Shown: piece after piece, positions 10,626-20,675 of the stretch
How positions within the stretch are numbered: the first letter of the stretch is position 1
Layout of the letters: each line of letters opens with the position of its first letter
Position numbers and translations under genes: made by a program
Origin: Gilliamella sp. ESL0443
Lineage (GTDB): Bacteria > Pseudomonadota > Gammaproteobacteria > Enterobacterales > Orbaceae
Direction: 5' to 3'
DNA: 64,000 nt
Assembly (NCBI RefSeq): GCF_019469165.1
Contig: NZ_CP048263.1
Location: 806,001-870,000 of the forward strand
The notes under the pieces: generated by a model
Database searches by the model: none
What the model saw: the letters and a program-made list of their open reading frames with translations, nothing else
Told to the model about the DNA's origin: nothing

Positions 10626-13600
10626 TTAGCTGTCAGCTGGCGTTTCTATATCGGAATAGGTTGCTAGCATCTGCAAGAATTTAAATTTGGAATTAACCAT
10701 TTTCGCAGATTGCTCATGCAAGGTATTAGCAATCACTGGCTCAAGTGTTTCTAAACGACGGAATCGCTGTTCTTTGAGTAACACATCAGATAATGATTCA
10801 CTGTTTGGTGCTTTTGAGTCTAGCACTAGACCCGGTTTTCCTTCTTGCATACGACGAGGATCATAACGGTATAGTGGCCAAAAACCTGATTTTACTAAAT
10901 ATTTCATTTGTTCATGAGATTTAGATAAATCATAACCATGTTCTTCACAAGGACTATAAGCAATAACGAGAGAAGGGCCGTTATAGGCTTCAGCTTCTTG
11001 TAATGCTTTTAGGGTTTGATTTAGTTGTGAGCCTAAGGCAACTTGAGCAACATAAACGTGACCATACATCATCACACTCACACCTAGATCTTTACGGGCT
11101 TTATTTTTACCTAAATCAGCAAATTTTGATACAGCACCCATTGGTGTAGCCTTTGATTGTTGACCACCAGTATTTGAGTAGCATTGAGTATCAAGAACTA
11201 AGATATTTACGTTTTCAGTGAGACTCATTACATGGTCTAATCCACCAAACCCAATATCATATGCCCAACCATCACCACCAATTGCCCATACTGATTTATC
11301 AATTAAGTAGTCAGCATCTTGTATTAGCTCTTTAGCTTCCGATGAGGTTAAATGAGCTAATTGTTGACGCAGTAAATTGACTTGCGTACGTTTTTCATCA
11401 ATTGAAAGATCCGGAGATTGTAAATTGATTACAATTTCTGGTGAAATTTCGCCTGCAACATGTTCCAACAAACGTAATGCTCGTTTTTTATGTTGGTTAT
11501 AGGTAATTCGATAGCCAAGGGCGAATTCGGCATTATCTTCAAATAATGAATTTGCCCATGCTGGTCCTCGACCATTACGATCGGTGGTATATGGTGTTGA
11601 CGGTAAATTACCCCCATAAATTGATGAACAACCGGTGGCATTAGCAATAGCGAGATGATCACCATATAATTGCGTTAATAATTTGATGTAAGGTGTTTCA
11701 CCACAACCCGCACATGCACCAGAATATTCAAATAATGGTGTTAATAGTTGCGATGTGCGTATATCTATACGTTCGAGGTTTTTTATTTCACGATCTGGTA
11801 GTGCAGTAAAGTACTCGTAATTAGTCCGCTGTGTTTCAAGATTATCAATGCGCGACTGCATATTGATAGCTTTGATATCAAAGTTATTGCGGTCACGTGA
11901 AGGACAAACTTCAACACACAAATTACATCCAGTACAATCTTCAGGCGCAACTTGTAATACGTAGCGTTGACCTTTCATATCTCGCGCTTTCACTTCTAGT
12001 GAGCTTAACGATTCTGGTGCATTAACTATTTCACTAACCACTTTGGCTCGAATAGCCGCATGAGGACAAGCTACTACACAATGGTTACATTGGGTACAAA
12101 GTTCGGGTTTCCAAATTGGAATTTCTTCCGCAATGTTGCGTTTTTCCCATTTGGTGGTACCAACTGGCCATGTTCCATCGGGCGGGAACGCCGAAACGGG
12201 TAAAGTATCACCTAAGCCGGCTAACATTGTTGCAGTAACCATTTTAACAAAATCAGGCGCATTGCTTGGTACGACTGATGGGCGCAATGGGCTACTTTCA
12301 TCAACACAACTTAATGGAATTTGTTCAAGTGATGCGATGGCTAAATCAAGCGCTTTCCAGTTATTTTCAACAATATCTTGCCCTTTACTGCTATAACTTT
12401 TGGCAATAACTTCTTTCAGTTGAGTGATACTGAAATCATTTTTAAATATTTCAGATAAATGGAAGAAAGCGGCTTGCATTACGGTATTTATTCTTGCCCC
12501 TAAGTTACATTCTCGAGCAATTTTAGCCGCGTTGATAATATAAAAGTGTGCTCTTTTCTTAATTAATTGAACTTGAACTTCTTTGGGTAATCTATGCCAG
12601 ACTTCATCCTTACTATAAGGCGTATTAAGCAAAAAGATTCCATCGTCTTTCAATCTTTCAACGATCTGATACTTGTCAATAAACTGATCTTGATGACAAC
12701 CAATAAAATGAGCACTGGTGATTAAATAAGGTGAATCAATAGGCTTAAGGTTGACTCTAAGATGAGAGGTTGTTAAACCACCTGCCTTTTTCGAGTCATA
12801 AACAAAATAACCTTGAACATAAAACGGTGAGTTATCACCAATAATTTTAATATTATTTTTTGTTGCAGATACGGTTCCATCACTTCCCAAACCATAAAAT
12901 AATGCTTCAAGTGCCGATTTTTTTGGTATTGATTGTTCTGGTAATGGTAATGATAATCCAGTTATGTCATCGTAAATACCAACAGTAAATCGAGGTTTTG
13001 GCTTCTCAGTTGCTAATTCATTAAAAATAGCTAATACCGAGCGAGGATCGAACTCTTTCGAAGATAGACCATAACGACCACCAATAATTTGTGGTAAATA
13101 ACTACGTTCACCGCGAGAAAAACTTTCAGCAAATGCTGTCATTACATCTAAATAAAGTGGTTCTGCTTGAGCGCCTGGTTCTTTGGTGCGATCCATCACC
13201 GCGATTTTTTTTACGGTTTGAGGAATAATATCAAGCAGATGTTTTGCTGAAAAAGGGCGGTATAATCTGACGATGACTACGCCAACTTTTTCATCATTTT
13301 TGATTAGATGATCAACCACTTCTTTGGTGGTACTGACCCCCGACCCCATAATAACAATAATACGTTGCGCATCTTCTGCGCCATAATATTCGAAAGGTTT
13401 GTATTTTCTACCTGTCTCTTTTTCAAATGCCTGCATCGCATCAACAACATGGTTGTAAGCATTGTCATAATAGGGATTAATGGCTTCACGACATTGGAAG
13501 TAGGTATCAGGATTAGCTGATGTCCCGCGTATTACCGGCTTATCTGGTGTTAATGCGCGAGCACGAAAAGCTTCAATAGCTTGATTAGGTAGTAAGTTAC

Positions 13601-14162
13601 GAATTTGTTCATCACTGATTGGGTAAATTTTATTGACCTCATGTGAGGTTCTAAATCCATCAAAAAAGTGGACAAATGGTACACGACTATTGAGTGTTGC
13701 TATTTGTGAAATTAACGCTAAATCTTGAGCCTCTTGCACCGAGCTAGAACAAAGCATGGCGAAACCAGTTTGCCTGATTGACATGACATCTGAATGGTCA
13801 CCAAAAATAGATAATGCATGAGTTGCAACAGTACGAGCAGCAACGTGTAAAACAAATGGTGTTAATTCTCCCGCTATTTTGTATAGCGAAGGAATCATTA
13901 ATAGTAAACCTTGTGATGAGGTAAATGATGTTGCTAGTGCGCCAGTCATTAATGCGCCATGCACGGTCGAGATTGCGCCAGCTTCGGATTGCATCTCAAC
14001 TACTTTTGGGGTATCACCAAATACGTTGGGCTTATTAAATTCTGCCCATGTGCTGGCTTGCTCAGCCATTGATGAACTCGGTGTAATTGGATAAATAGCA
14101 ATGACTTCGTTTGCACGATATGCGACAGATGACACCGCACTATTAGCATCTGATATGATCAT
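10626..14162 (-). CDS. nifJ: pyruvate:ferredoxin (flavodoxin) oxidoreductase
   Basis: Homodimeric single-chain PFOR that oxidises pyruvate with CoA to acetyl-CoA and CO2, reducing flavodoxin or ferredoxin. The 1178-aa length equals E. coli YdbK (about 1174). Order: pyrimidine-binding domain with EVIAIYPITPSS at residues 19-30; transketolase C-like domain; a two-cluster ferredoxin insert with CTQCNHCVVACP (near 690) and CTGCNLCVEVCP (near 740); then the TPP-binding domain with CAGCGETPY (near 815), which supplies the extra cluster Cys, and GDGWAYDIGFGG. It is monocistronic, convergent to the GTPase operon. An oxygen-sensitive enzyme, it fits a fermentative microaerobic lifestyle. Confidence 0.96.
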   Translation of the reverse strand: MIISDANSAVSSVAYRANEVIAIYPITPSSSMAEQASTWAEFNKPNVFGDTPKVVEMQSEAGAISTVHGALMTGALATSFTSSQGLLLMIPSLYKIAGELTPFVLHVAARTVATHALSIFGDHSDVMSIRQTGFAMLCSSSVQEAQDLALISQIATLNSRVPFVHFFDGFRTSHEVNKIYPISDEQIRNLLPNQAIEAFRARALTPDKPVIRGTSANPDTYFQCREAINPYYDNAYNHVVDAMQAFEKETGRKYKPFEYYGAEDAQRIIVIMGSGVSTTKEVVDHLIKNDEKVGVVIVRLYRPFSAKHLLDIIPQTVKKIAVMDRTKEPGAQAEPLYLDVMTAFAESFSRGERSYLPQIIGGRYGLSSKEFDPRSVLAIFNELATEKPKPRFTVGIYDDITGLSLPLPEQSIPKKSALEALFYGLGSDGTVSATKNNIKIIGDNSPFYVQGYFVYDSKKAGGLTTSHLRVNLKPIDSPYLITSAHFIGCHQDQFIDKYQIVERLKDDGIFLLNTPYSKDEVWHRLPKEVQVQLIKKRAHFYIINAAKIARECNLGARINTVMQAAFFHLSEIFKNDFSITQLKEVIAKSYSSKGQDIVENNWKALDLAIASLEQIPLSCVDESSPLRPSVVPSNAPDFVKMVTATMLAGLGDTLPVSAFPPDGTWPVGTTKWEKRNIAEEIPIWKPELCTQCNHCVVACPHAAIRAKVVSEIVNAPESLSSLEVKARDMKGQRYVLQVAPEDCTGCNLCVEVCPSRDRNNFDIKAINMQSRIDNLETQRTNYEYFTALPDREIKNLERIDIRTSQLLTPLFEYSGACAGCGETPYIKLLTQLYGDHLAIANATGCSSIYGGNLPSTPYTTDRNGRGPAWANSLFEDNAEFALGYRITYNQHKKRALRLLEHVAGEISPEIVINLQSPDLSIDEKRTQVNLLRQQLAHLTSSEAKELIQDADYLIDKSVWAIGGDGWAYDIGFGGLDHVMSLTENVNILVLDTQCYSNTGGQQSKATPMGAVSKFADLGKNKARKDLGVSVMMYGHVYVAQVALGSQLNQTLKALQEAEAYNGPSLVIAYSPCEEHGYDLSKSHEQMKYLVKSGFWPLYRYDPRRMQEGKPGLVLDSKAPNSESLSDVLLKEQRFRRLETLEPVIANTLHEQSAKMVNSKFKFLQMLATYSDIETPADS

Positions 14163-14471
14163 TAAAAAACCTTGTATTTTATCGTTTTATGACATTACTT
14201 AATTATTATATTTTTTGACTATTGTACCAGAAAGTAAGATAGCTTTTAGTTATTTTTGTGTTAAATTTTTCCGTTATGACTATCTGTTTTTAATCATTAC
14301 CAAGCGAATTATCATTGGTAAATCGAATTGCAAAAGTTGATGATTAAGCTAACTTAACAAGTTATTTAAGTTGAAGATTTTTTGAAGGTTTATCAATGAG
14401 TAGTATCAATAGCATTGATTAGATAAAAAGTTTATATTATCCAAATGGTTGGATAATATAAACGAATAGTA
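14163..14471. other. intergenic region, nifJ upstream / purM downstream
   Basis: AT-rich gap of about 309 bp. It must hold the nifJ promoter (minus strand) but I see no convincing boxes or FNR-like site. The only clear structure is the purM terminator hairpin at its right end (14431-14462). Confidence 0.5.
14431..14462 (-). terminator. Rho-independent terminator of purM
   Basis: TTTATATTATCCAA and its perfect 14-bp complement surround an ATGG loop, 10 bases after the purM stop. On the minus strand it is followed by CTTTTTATC. Confidence 0.8.
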
Positions 14472-15509
14472 TTATTTAATAATTACACGCTCAGTGGATG
14501 ATGATGTTTTTATTTCACCTAGTAGCCAAGCTTTTTCACCATGCTCATTAAGCAAATTGATGGCTTGGTCAGCTAACTGTTTTGGTAAAGCGATGATTAA
14601 ACCAACGCCACAGTTGAAAGTACGATACATTTCATGGCGACTGACATTACCAGCTTGTTGTAACCAATTGAAGATTGACGGCCATTGCCAGCTTGATTCA
14701 TCAATAATCGCTTGAGTGTTATCCGGTAAAACACGAGGAATGTTCTCCCAAAAGCCACCACCAGTAATATGGGCAATTGCATGAACTTCGATATTGGAAA
14801 TCAAATCGAGAACAGATTTGACATAAATTTTGGTTGGAGCAAGTAGATGATCAGCTAATGGTTTTCCATCTAATTGTTCAGTAGCTGGATTTACACCACT
14901 CACTTCAATTATTTTTCGAACTAAAGAGTAGCCATTAGAGTGGGCGCCACTTGATGCAAGAGCAATTAAAGCGTCACCATCTTGTACTTTACTCCCATCA
15001 ATCATTTCTGCTTTTTCAACTACGCCAACACAAAAGCCGGCTAAGTCATAATCATCACCGTGATACATTCCTGGCATTTCAGCTGTTTCACCACCAACTA
15101 AAGCGCAGCCTGCTTGTTTACAACCTTCAGCGATACCTGTAACGACTGTTGCTGCAACATCAACATTAAGTTTGCCTGTTGCATAGTAATCTAAGAAGAA
15201 TAACGGCTCCGCACCTTGAACAATCAAATCATTAACGCACATTGCAACTAAATCAATACCAATTGATTCATGGCGGTTTAAATCCATTGCCAGACGTAAT
15301 TTTGTGCCAACACCATCAGTTCCTGATACTAAAATAGGTTGCTTATATTTTTGCGGAATTGCACATAATGCACCAAAACCACCTAGTCCCCCCATAACTT
15401 CAGGACGTTTGGTCTCTTTTACAACAGATTTAATGCGATTTACCAGTTCATTGCCTGCATCGATATCGACACCGGCATCTTTATAGCTAAGAGATTTGTT
15501 ATTTGACAC
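14472..15509 (-). CDS. purM: phosphoribosylformylglycinamidine cyclo-ligase (AIR synthetase)
   Basis: ATP-dependent ring closure forming aminoimidazole ribonucleotide, step five of purine synthesis. The 345-aa protein begins [18 protein letters not shown] and contains [34 protein letters not shown] and [11 protein letters not shown], all PurM hallmarks. Length equals E. coli PurM. No purN partner follows; a strong terminator does, so it stands alone. No PurR box (ACGCAAACGTTTGCGT-like) was seen upstream. Confidence 0.97.
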   Translation of the reverse strand: MSNNKSLSYKDAGVDIDAGNELVNRIKSVVKETKRPEVMGGLGGFGALCAIPQKYKQPILVSGTDGVGTKLRLAMDLNRHESIGIDLVAMCVNDLIVQGAEPLFFLDYYATGKLNVDVAATVVTGIAEGCKQAGCALVGGETAEMPGMYHGDDYDLAGFCVGVVEKAEMIDGSKVQDGDALIALASSGAHSNGYSLVRKIIEVSGVNPATEQLDGKPLADHLLAPTKIYVKSVLDLISNIEVHAIAHITGGGFWENIPRVLPDNTQAIIDESSWQWPSIFNWLQQAGNVSRHEMYRTFNCGVGLIIALPKQLADQAINLLNEHGEKAWLLGEIKTSSSTERVIIK

Positions 15510-15599
15510 GGGAGCAGTCCTTACAGTAGAAAAATTGTTTGATATTTTAGCAAGGATGAAATTTATTAGCGACTAATTATTGATAAAATAACTTATTAA

Positions 15600-16019
15600 T
15601 TAAAGAGATTCATTGTTCTCAAACCAACTCTCTAAAATAATAATGGCAGAAGTTGCATCAACATGACCTTTTTCAAGCGCCCGATAACCACGTGAAGCAA
15701 AAATGTGTGATTTAGCCTCAACTGTGGATAATCGTTCATCTTGTAGATGTACTTGATAACCAAACATACCATGCAAACGGTTAGCAAATTTGCGAGCTCT
15801 AGCGGTTAAAGGTTGTTCTGTGCCATCCATATTTAGCGGTAGTCCAACCACTAAATAATCGGGTTTCCATTCATTAAGTACTTTTTCAATCGCTTGCCAA
15901 TTAGGTATTCCATCACGAGCTTTAAATGAACAAAGTGGGTTAGCGGTTTTGGTGATGTCCTGACCAATAGCTGCACCAATACTTGCAGTACCAAAATCAA
16001 ATGCAATAATAGTTGCCAT
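15600..16019 (-). CDS. ruvX: Holliday junction resolvase-like YqgF/RuvX (pre-16S rRNA nuclease)
   Basis: 139-aa RNase H-fold nuclease implicated in 5' maturation of 16S rRNA. It begins [20 protein letters not shown] (the DxG metal-binding motif), with the second acidic site in [13 protein letters not shown] and the C-terminal [11 protein letters not shown] plus [12 protein letters not shown]. It starts 3 nt after the yqgE stop, the usual yqgE-yqgF pairing. Confidence 0.95.
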   Translation of the reverse strand: MATIIAFDFGTASIGAAIGQDITKTANPLCSFKARDGIPNWQAIEKVLNEWKPDYLVVGLPLNMDGTEQPLTARARKFANRLHGMFGYQVHLQDERLSTVEAKSHIFASRGYRALEKGHVDATSAIIILESWFENNESL

Positions 16020-16022
16020 TGC

Positions 16023-16580
16023 CTATGCATTACCCATTTGGTGAGAAATAGTACTGATATTAATGCCCAATGATTCAGCCGCTTTTTTCCAACGATCCTC
16101 AATAGCCACTTCAAAGATAATTTGTGGATCAACTTCAGTAACTAACCAGTCATTTTTGGCAACCTCACTTTCAAGTTGTAATGATTGCCAACTTGAGTAT
16201 CCCAGTGCTAAAAAGATATCTTTTGGTTGTTCTGGAGAGCCAATCGATTTCAATGCGTCAAGTGATGTGGTTATCATCACATCATCAGAAATCTGTATAC
16301 TTGATGCAAACCCCTTATGAGGAGTGTGTAAAATAAAACCTTGCTCCTCGGCAAGTGGTCCACCACAAAATACTGGGTGCTCAAGTTCAGCACAACTTTT
16401 TGAGGCAGTGATTTCAAGACGGGACAATACGGTTTCAACATTGAGATCTATAATAGGCTTATTCAAAATAATACCCATTGCACCATCACGATTATGTTCA
16501 CAGATATACACAACAGAACGACTAAATACTGAATCATGTAGTGTTGGCATTGCAATAATAAAATGATTTTTTAAATTCAT
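16023..16580 (-). CDS. yqgE: YqgE/AlgH family protein (UPF0301)
   Basis: 185-aa protein of the YqgE/AlgH family: MNLKNHFIIAMPTLHDSVFS, then VVYICEHNRDGAMGIILNKP and FCGGPLAEEQGFILH, all conserved in UPF0301. Biochemical activity is unknown; Pseudomonas AlgH influences alginate and virulence regulation. Tightly coupled to ruvX downstream, and preceded by the acetyltransferase and gshB genes on the same strand, suggesting a gshB-GNAT-yqgE-ruvX operon like the enterobacterial gshB-yqgE-yqgF order with an inserted GNAT. Confidence 0.93.
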   Translation of the reverse strand: MNLKNHFIIAMPTLHDSVFSRSVVYICEHNRDGAMGIILNKPIIDLNVETVLSRLEITASKSCAELEHPVFCGGPLAEEQGFILHTPHKGFASSIQISDDVMITTSLDALKSIGSPEQPKDIFLALGYSSWQSLQLESEVAKNDWLVTEVDPQIIFEVAIEDRWKKAAESLGINISTISHQMGNA

Positions 16581-16600
16581 ACGCTCACATTGTTGTTAAA

Positions 16601-17053
16601 TTATAATGCACATTTACCAATTTTGACTTTATGTTCTACATTACAACGCATTAATACTTCTGGATGATTGGTTTCTTCGTTAATTGATTCACCAATAATT
16701 TCAAAATCCTGCGATAAGTAAAAGTTAATCGCATCACTATTTTGTTTATACACATGTACCAATAATTCATTGTGGCGCTGTTTTGCTTTTTCAACTAGCG
16801 CAGCTCCGGTTCCTTGATGACGAAAACCTTCTTCAACAAAGAGTCCAGAAATATAATCCTCAGTTAAACCTATAAAACCTACTACGCCATTAAGATCTTG
16901 AACATAGATAGTTGACATTGGAATCAACATTTTAACTATATCGTAGTTCTGTTTAAAAAATTCAAGATCAATAAAGTTGTGAGCTTGTTCATTACCTTGT
17001 AGCCATATCTTCATAATGGCTTCTAAATCTTTTGGTTGGTATTCTCTAATCAT
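16601..17053 (-). CDS. GNAT-family N-acetyltransferase (YjaB-like)
   Basis: 150-aa acetyl-CoA-dependent acetyltransferase. The acetyl-CoA pyrophosphate loop is EEGFRHQGTGAALVEKAK (Q/RxxGxG/A) and the C-terminal NSDAINFYLSQDFEIIGES is the usual motif-B end. Overall layout resembles E. coli YjaB (KIWLQGNEQAHNFI; LFVEEGFRHQG). The substrate cannot be told from sequence. It lies between gshB (4-nt gap) and yqgE on the minus strand, probably in one operon. Confidence 0.85.
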   Translation of the reverse strand: MIREYQPKDLEAIMKIWLQGNEQAHNFIDLEFFKQNYDIVKMLIPMSTIYVQDLNGVVGFIGLTEDYISGLFVEEGFRHQGTGAALVEKAKQRHNELLVHVYKQNSDAINFYLSQDFEIIGESINEETNHPEVLMRCNVEHKVKIGKCAL

Positions 17054-17057
17054 TTTT

Positions 17058-18014
17058 TTAACTCTTCTTATTTAATCTTGATTCAATCGCGTCCATTAAA
17101 AGCCCAGTGATTGATAAATCTGGATGGGCAGTTTCAATTTCTCGTACACAAGTTGGACTAGTGACGTTAATTTCAGTTAATTTATCCCCAATTACATCAA
17201 GTCCGACAAATAAAAGTCCTTTTTGTTTTAATGTTGGTCCAATACTGTTGGCAATTTTCCAATCACTATCACTTAAAGCTCTTACTTCACCATGTCCACC
17301 AGCGGCTAAGTTTCCACGTGTTTCACCTTTTTGAGGTATCCGCGCCAAACAATAAGGAACCGGAACACCATCGACAACTAAAATACGTTTATCACCATCT
17401 TTTATTGCTGGGATAAAATTTTGCGCCATACAGTAACGAGTATTATGCTCGGTAAGTGTTTCAATTATCACAGACACATTGGGATCATCTTGTTTGATTC
17501 TAAAAATTGACGAACCACCCATACCATCAAGTGGTTTTAAAATAATGTCATGGAATTGTTGATGGAAAGCCTTAATTTGTGATGTTTGGCGAGTAACTAA
17601 AGTTTCCGGCGTAAAATCAGCAAACCAAGCAGTAAATAATTTTTCATTACAATCACGTAAGCTTTGTGGCTTATTAACCACTAATACGCCTTTATCTTCA
17701 GCGCGTTCTAAAATATAAGTCGCATAGATAAATTCGGTATCAAAAGGCGGATCTTTACGCATTAGTATCACATCGAGTTCACTTAATGCTATTATTTGCT
17801 CGTCACCAAAATCAAACCAATGTTCACTATTGTTATGAACTGTTAGTATACGAGTGGTTGCACTTGCTTCACCATTACGTAAAAACAGATCATTCATCTC
17901 CATATAATAGAGTTGATAACCTCGCTTTTGTGCTTCAAGCAGCATAGCAAAGCTGGTATCTTTTTTTAATTTGATATGGCTGATGGGGTCCATAACAATA
18001 CCAAGTTTAATCAT
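17058..18014 (-). CDS. gshB: glutathione synthetase
   Basis: ATP-grasp ligase joining glycine to gamma-glutamylcysteine. The 318-aa protein begins MIKLGIVMDPISHIKLKKDT as in E. coli GshB (316 aa) and carries LMRKDPPFDTEFIYATY, the ATP-grasp LKPLDGMGGSSIFRI, the glycine-rich RGNLAAGGHGEVR and INVTSPTCVREIE. gshA is not in the window. First gene of a minus-strand operon with the GNAT, yqgE and ruvX. Confidence 0.97.
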   Translation of the reverse strand: MIKLGIVMDPISHIKLKKDTSFAMLLEAQKRGYQLYYMEMNDLFLRNGEASATTRILTVHNNSEHWFDFGDEQIIALSELDVILMRKDPPFDTEFIYATYILERAEDKGVLVVNKPQSLRDCNEKLFTAWFADFTPETLVTRQTSQIKAFHQQFHDIILKPLDGMGGSSIFRIKQDDPNVSVIIETLTEHNTRYCMAQNFIPAIKDGDKRILVVDGVPVPYCLARIPQKGETRGNLAAGGHGEVRALSDSDWKIANSIGPTLKQKGLLFVGLDVIGDKLTEINVTSPTCVREIETAHPDLSITGLLMDAIESRLNKKS

Positions 18015-18212
18015 GTTGACTCCTTACTGATTTTATCTGATTGCATTGAATTTGCTGTTGATGACTTGCACGCTTTTCTACCTATTTAATATTGCTTATG
18101 AGAAAACAAAGCCGAGCGTGGTTTTAGCAATAAAAATCAAGTTTTGAACTATCATACTCGTTACCGATTAATAAGCAAAGCAATCAATTGTTAACTCATT
18201 CATTTTGGGTGA

Positions 18213-18938
18213 TTAACCTAAATCACCTAAACGAACTTGAAGGGCGGTTATTGCTGTTAGTGCAGCTGTTTCAGTTCGTAAAACTCGTGGACCGAGTAAA
18301 ATATCTGTAAACTGATATTGATGCGTCATCTGAATTTCTTCGTTAGATAGCCCACCTTCTGGTCCAATTAATAAACTAATTTTTTTATCCTCAGACGACA
18401 GTTGATTTATGCCTTTTTCTGCTTTTGGATGTAAGTTGAGTTTTAAGCTATCAGTTAAACTTGCACACCAATTTTCTAATTTCATTACCGAGTTTACGGT
18501 AGGGATGATGTTACGCCCACATTGTTCACAGGCAGAAATAACAATTTTTTGCCATTGTTGAACCTTCTTTTCAAGCCTTTCTTGATCGAGCTTTACGCCA
18601 CAGCGTTCAGAAAGTAATGGGGTAATGGTACTCACGCCTAATTCAACTGATTTTTGAATAGTAAACTCCATTTTATCACCACGAGAAATAACTTGGCCTA
18701 AATGAATGTTTAAAGGTGATTCTCGATCATCAAAAATAGTCGTTGCTGTTTTTACAACAACGTTTTTTTTGTTTACTTCATGGATCACTGCTGGCGTAAT
18801 TTGGTTAGATCCGTCAAACAACGTCACTGATTCGCCAGGCTTCATTCTTAATACACGGATCAGGTGATTAAAAGCATTATCGTCCAAGGTAATTAAGCTA
18901 TTTTGGTTGATGGTGTAGGGTTGAAAAATTCGAGTCAT
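18213..18938 (-). CDS. rsmE: 16S rRNA (uracil-1498-N3)-methyltransferase
   Basis: SAM-dependent SPOUT (trefoil-knot) methyltransferase of 16S U1498. The 241-aa protein contains the N-terminal PUA-like part ([20 protein letters not shown]), and the knot motifs [14 protein letters not shown] and [16 protein letters not shown]. It neighbours gshB, as in E. coli, but a 198-bp gap separates them. Divergent from folB. Confidence 0.96.
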   Translation of the reverse strand: MTRIFQPYTINQNSLITLDDNAFNHLIRVLRMKPGESVTLFDGSNQITPAVIHEVNKKNVVVKTATTIFDDRESPLNIHLGQVISRGDKMEFTIQKSVELGVSTITPLLSERCGVKLDQERLEKKVQQWQKIVISACEQCGRNIIPTVNSVMKLENWCASLTDSLKLNLHPKAEKGINQLSSEDKKISLLIGPEGGLSNEEIQMTHQYQFTDILLGPRVLRTETAALTAITALQVRLGDLG

Positions 18939-19036
18939 ATCATCTTTTATTCACTAATATTTGAAATAAATTATAGCGTAATTTAATAAGATTCGGTAAT
19001 CTCTATTTTAAACAATATCAATGCTTGGAATTGAAT

Positions 19037-19405
19037 ATGACATTAACGATTAAAGATAGAGTATTAATTGAATCTCTAACAGTTTATACCACAATTGGTG
19101 TTTATGATTGGGAAAAAAACATCAAACAGAAGCTAGTCCTTGATTTAGAAATGGCTTGGGATAATAAGCCAGCAGGAAAGAGTGATAATGTAGAATTTTG
19201 CTTAGACTATTTCGTTGTTTCACAATCAATAACATCATTTATTGAGGCAAATAAATTTGAGCTTATTGAAACGGTAGCTGAACGCGTTGCACAGTTAGTT
19301 ATTGAACAATTTTCAGTTCAATGGTTAAAAATCAAAGTTTCAAAACCAGATGCGATTGCTAATGCAGGCAATGTTGCTGTGATTATTGAACGTAGTATTA
19401 ATTAA
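19037..19405 (+). CDS. folB: dihydroneopterin aldolase
   Basis: Cleaves 7,8-dihydroneopterin to 6-hydroxymethyl-dihydropterin and glycolaldehyde in folate synthesis. The 122-aa chain begins MTLTIKDRVLIESLTVYTTI and has GVYDWEKNIKQKLVLDLEM with the conserved Tyr/Glu region, LDYFVVSQSI, and the Lys in WLKIKVSKPDA. ATG 19037 gives exactly the E. coli length; an upstream in-frame TTG at 19025 provides the GGA of the likely ribosome site. Twelve bases separate it from the following MBL gene. Confidence 0.94.
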   Translation: MTLTIKDRVLIESLTVYTTIGVYDWEKNIKQKLVLDLEMAWDNKPAGKSDNVEFCLDYFVVSQSITSFIEANKFELIETVAERVAQLVIEQFSVQWLKIKVSKPDAIANAGNVAVIIERSIN

Positions 19406-19417
19406 CTCAACAAATTA

Positions 19418-20425
19418 ATGAATAAAAAAAACGAAACGCTAGATAAAGCCCTTAATGAGCGAAGTGATAATTTACATCATAGAGCTTTTAAAAATAGTGA
19501 GCCTTTTTCAATTAAATTGACTGACGCTTTACGTTGGCGCCTTAAACGTAAAGTCTTACCCCCAAAAGCGGGATATCAAGTATTTAACCAAACTTGGTGT
19601 AGCTCAATTGATTTAAATTTAGAAGGTGATAGAGTCTGGTGGATAGGGCATTCAACTACGTTAATAAGACTTAATAATAAATGGATATTAACTGATCCGG
19701 TTTTTTCCAACCGAGTCTCGCCGTTCCAATTTATTGGCCCCAAACGACGAACCAAACCCGCTATTACTATCGATAAATTACCAACGATTGATGTGGTTTT
19801 GATATCGCATAGCCATTATGACCATCTTGATTTTAATAGTATAAGGCATCTGGTAAAACGTTTTCCACAAATGACTATTTTAGTTCCCCTAGGGCTCAAA
19901 ACCAAACTATTAAAATGGGGAGCGAAGCAAGTTATTGAGTTGGACTGGTGGCAATCTTCTAATATTGGTGGAATAACGTTTACTGCGACACCAGCAAAGC
20001 ATTGGAGTAATCGTGGTGCTTTTGATGTCAACAAATCATTATGGTGTGGTTGGGTAATGCAGAATGATGACTCGCCGTTATCGAAAAATATCTACTTTAT
20101 GGGGGATACCGGCTATTCAACCAGTTTAAAGAAAATTGGCGAAAGGTTTAAGCAAATCGATCTAGCCTTAATCCCCATCGGCGCATATGCACCGCGTTGG
20201 TTTATGCAATCACAGCACATCGACCCTCAACAAGCATTGCAACTGTATGATGAATTAAATTGCCAATCAGCGATCGCCATTCATTGGGGAGCTTTTGAAT
20301 TAGCGGATGAATCGTTAGATGAACCACCGTTTTTATTAAATTCTTTGAAGAAAGGTCGTGCTTTTCACGTAATAAAAATAGGTGATAGCTTTGCTATCAA
20401 TCAGTTTAATAATGCATTAGAATAA
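19418..20425 (+). CDS. MBL-fold metallohydrolase (UlaG / NAPE-PLD-like)
   Basis: 335-aa metallo-beta-lactamase-fold hydrolase. The metal box is LISHSHYDHLD (HxHxDH), followed by a further His in PAKHWSNRG, Asp in FMGDTGYS and the terminal His in AIHWGAFEL. The N-terminal VWWIGHSTTLIRLNNKWILT and DPVFSNRVSPFQFIGPKR are typical of the subgroup that includes N-acylphosphatidylethanolamine phospholipase D. Substrate unknown; no signal peptide is seen, so cytoplasmic. It follows folB closely and probably shares its transcript. Confidence 0.88.
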   Translation: MNKKNETLDKALNERSDNLHHRAFKNSEPFSIKLTDALRWRLKRKVLPPKAGYQVFNQTWCSSIDLNLEGDRVWWIGHSTTLIRLNNKWILTDPVFSNRVSPFQFIGPKRRTKPAITIDKLPTIDVVLISHSHYDHLDFNSIRHLVKRFPQMTILVPLGLKTKLLKWGAKQVIELDWWQSSNIGGITFTATPAKHWSNRGAFDVNKSLWCGWVMQNDDSPLSKNIYFMGDTGYSTSLKKIGERFKQIDLALIPIGAYAPRWFMQSQHIDPQQALQLYDELNCQSAIAIHWGAFELADESLDEPPFLLNSLKKGRAFHVIKIGDSFAINQFNNALE

Positions 20426-20464
20426 TGAATAAATTATAAGATAACGAAATATTTGCGAGGGGAT

Positions 20465-20674
20465 ATGATGAAACCAGTAATTATCGCACTAACTTGCCTG
20501 ACACTAAGTTTAAGTTTAACAGCTTGTGGTGGTAAAAATGATGAAGGCAAACAGTACCATTGGTCAAAAGCTCACGGTGTGCTTGAAGATTGCCGAGGAG
20601 TGATGAATAAATCAGAACAATGCCAAAAGAATTCAAACAATCAACAGTATTTATTCCAAATAGATAGGTATTAA
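20465..20674 (+). CDS. small predicted lipoprotein of unknown function
   Basis: 69-aa protein beginning MMKPVIIALTCLTLSLSLT with lipobox LTAC, so lipidated at about Cys21. The mature 49 residues contain three further Cys (LEDCRG, SEQCQK region). Weak resemblance to EexN-type entry-exclusion lipoproteins (W..H....L..C) is not enough to name it. ATG 20465 is chosen because GAGGGG sits just upstream; an in-frame TTG at 20453 lies over that site. The next gene starts one base after its stop. Confidence 0.7.
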   Translation: MMKPVIIALTCLTLSLSLTACGGKNDEGKQYHWSKAHGVLEDCRGVMNKSEQCQKNSNNQQYLFQIDRY

Positions 20675-20675
20675 T

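Noticed and set aside
12133-12396. 87-codon plus-strand frame within nifJ
   Set aside because: Antisense shadow of a strongly conserved PFOR region including ferredoxin-type Cys codons.
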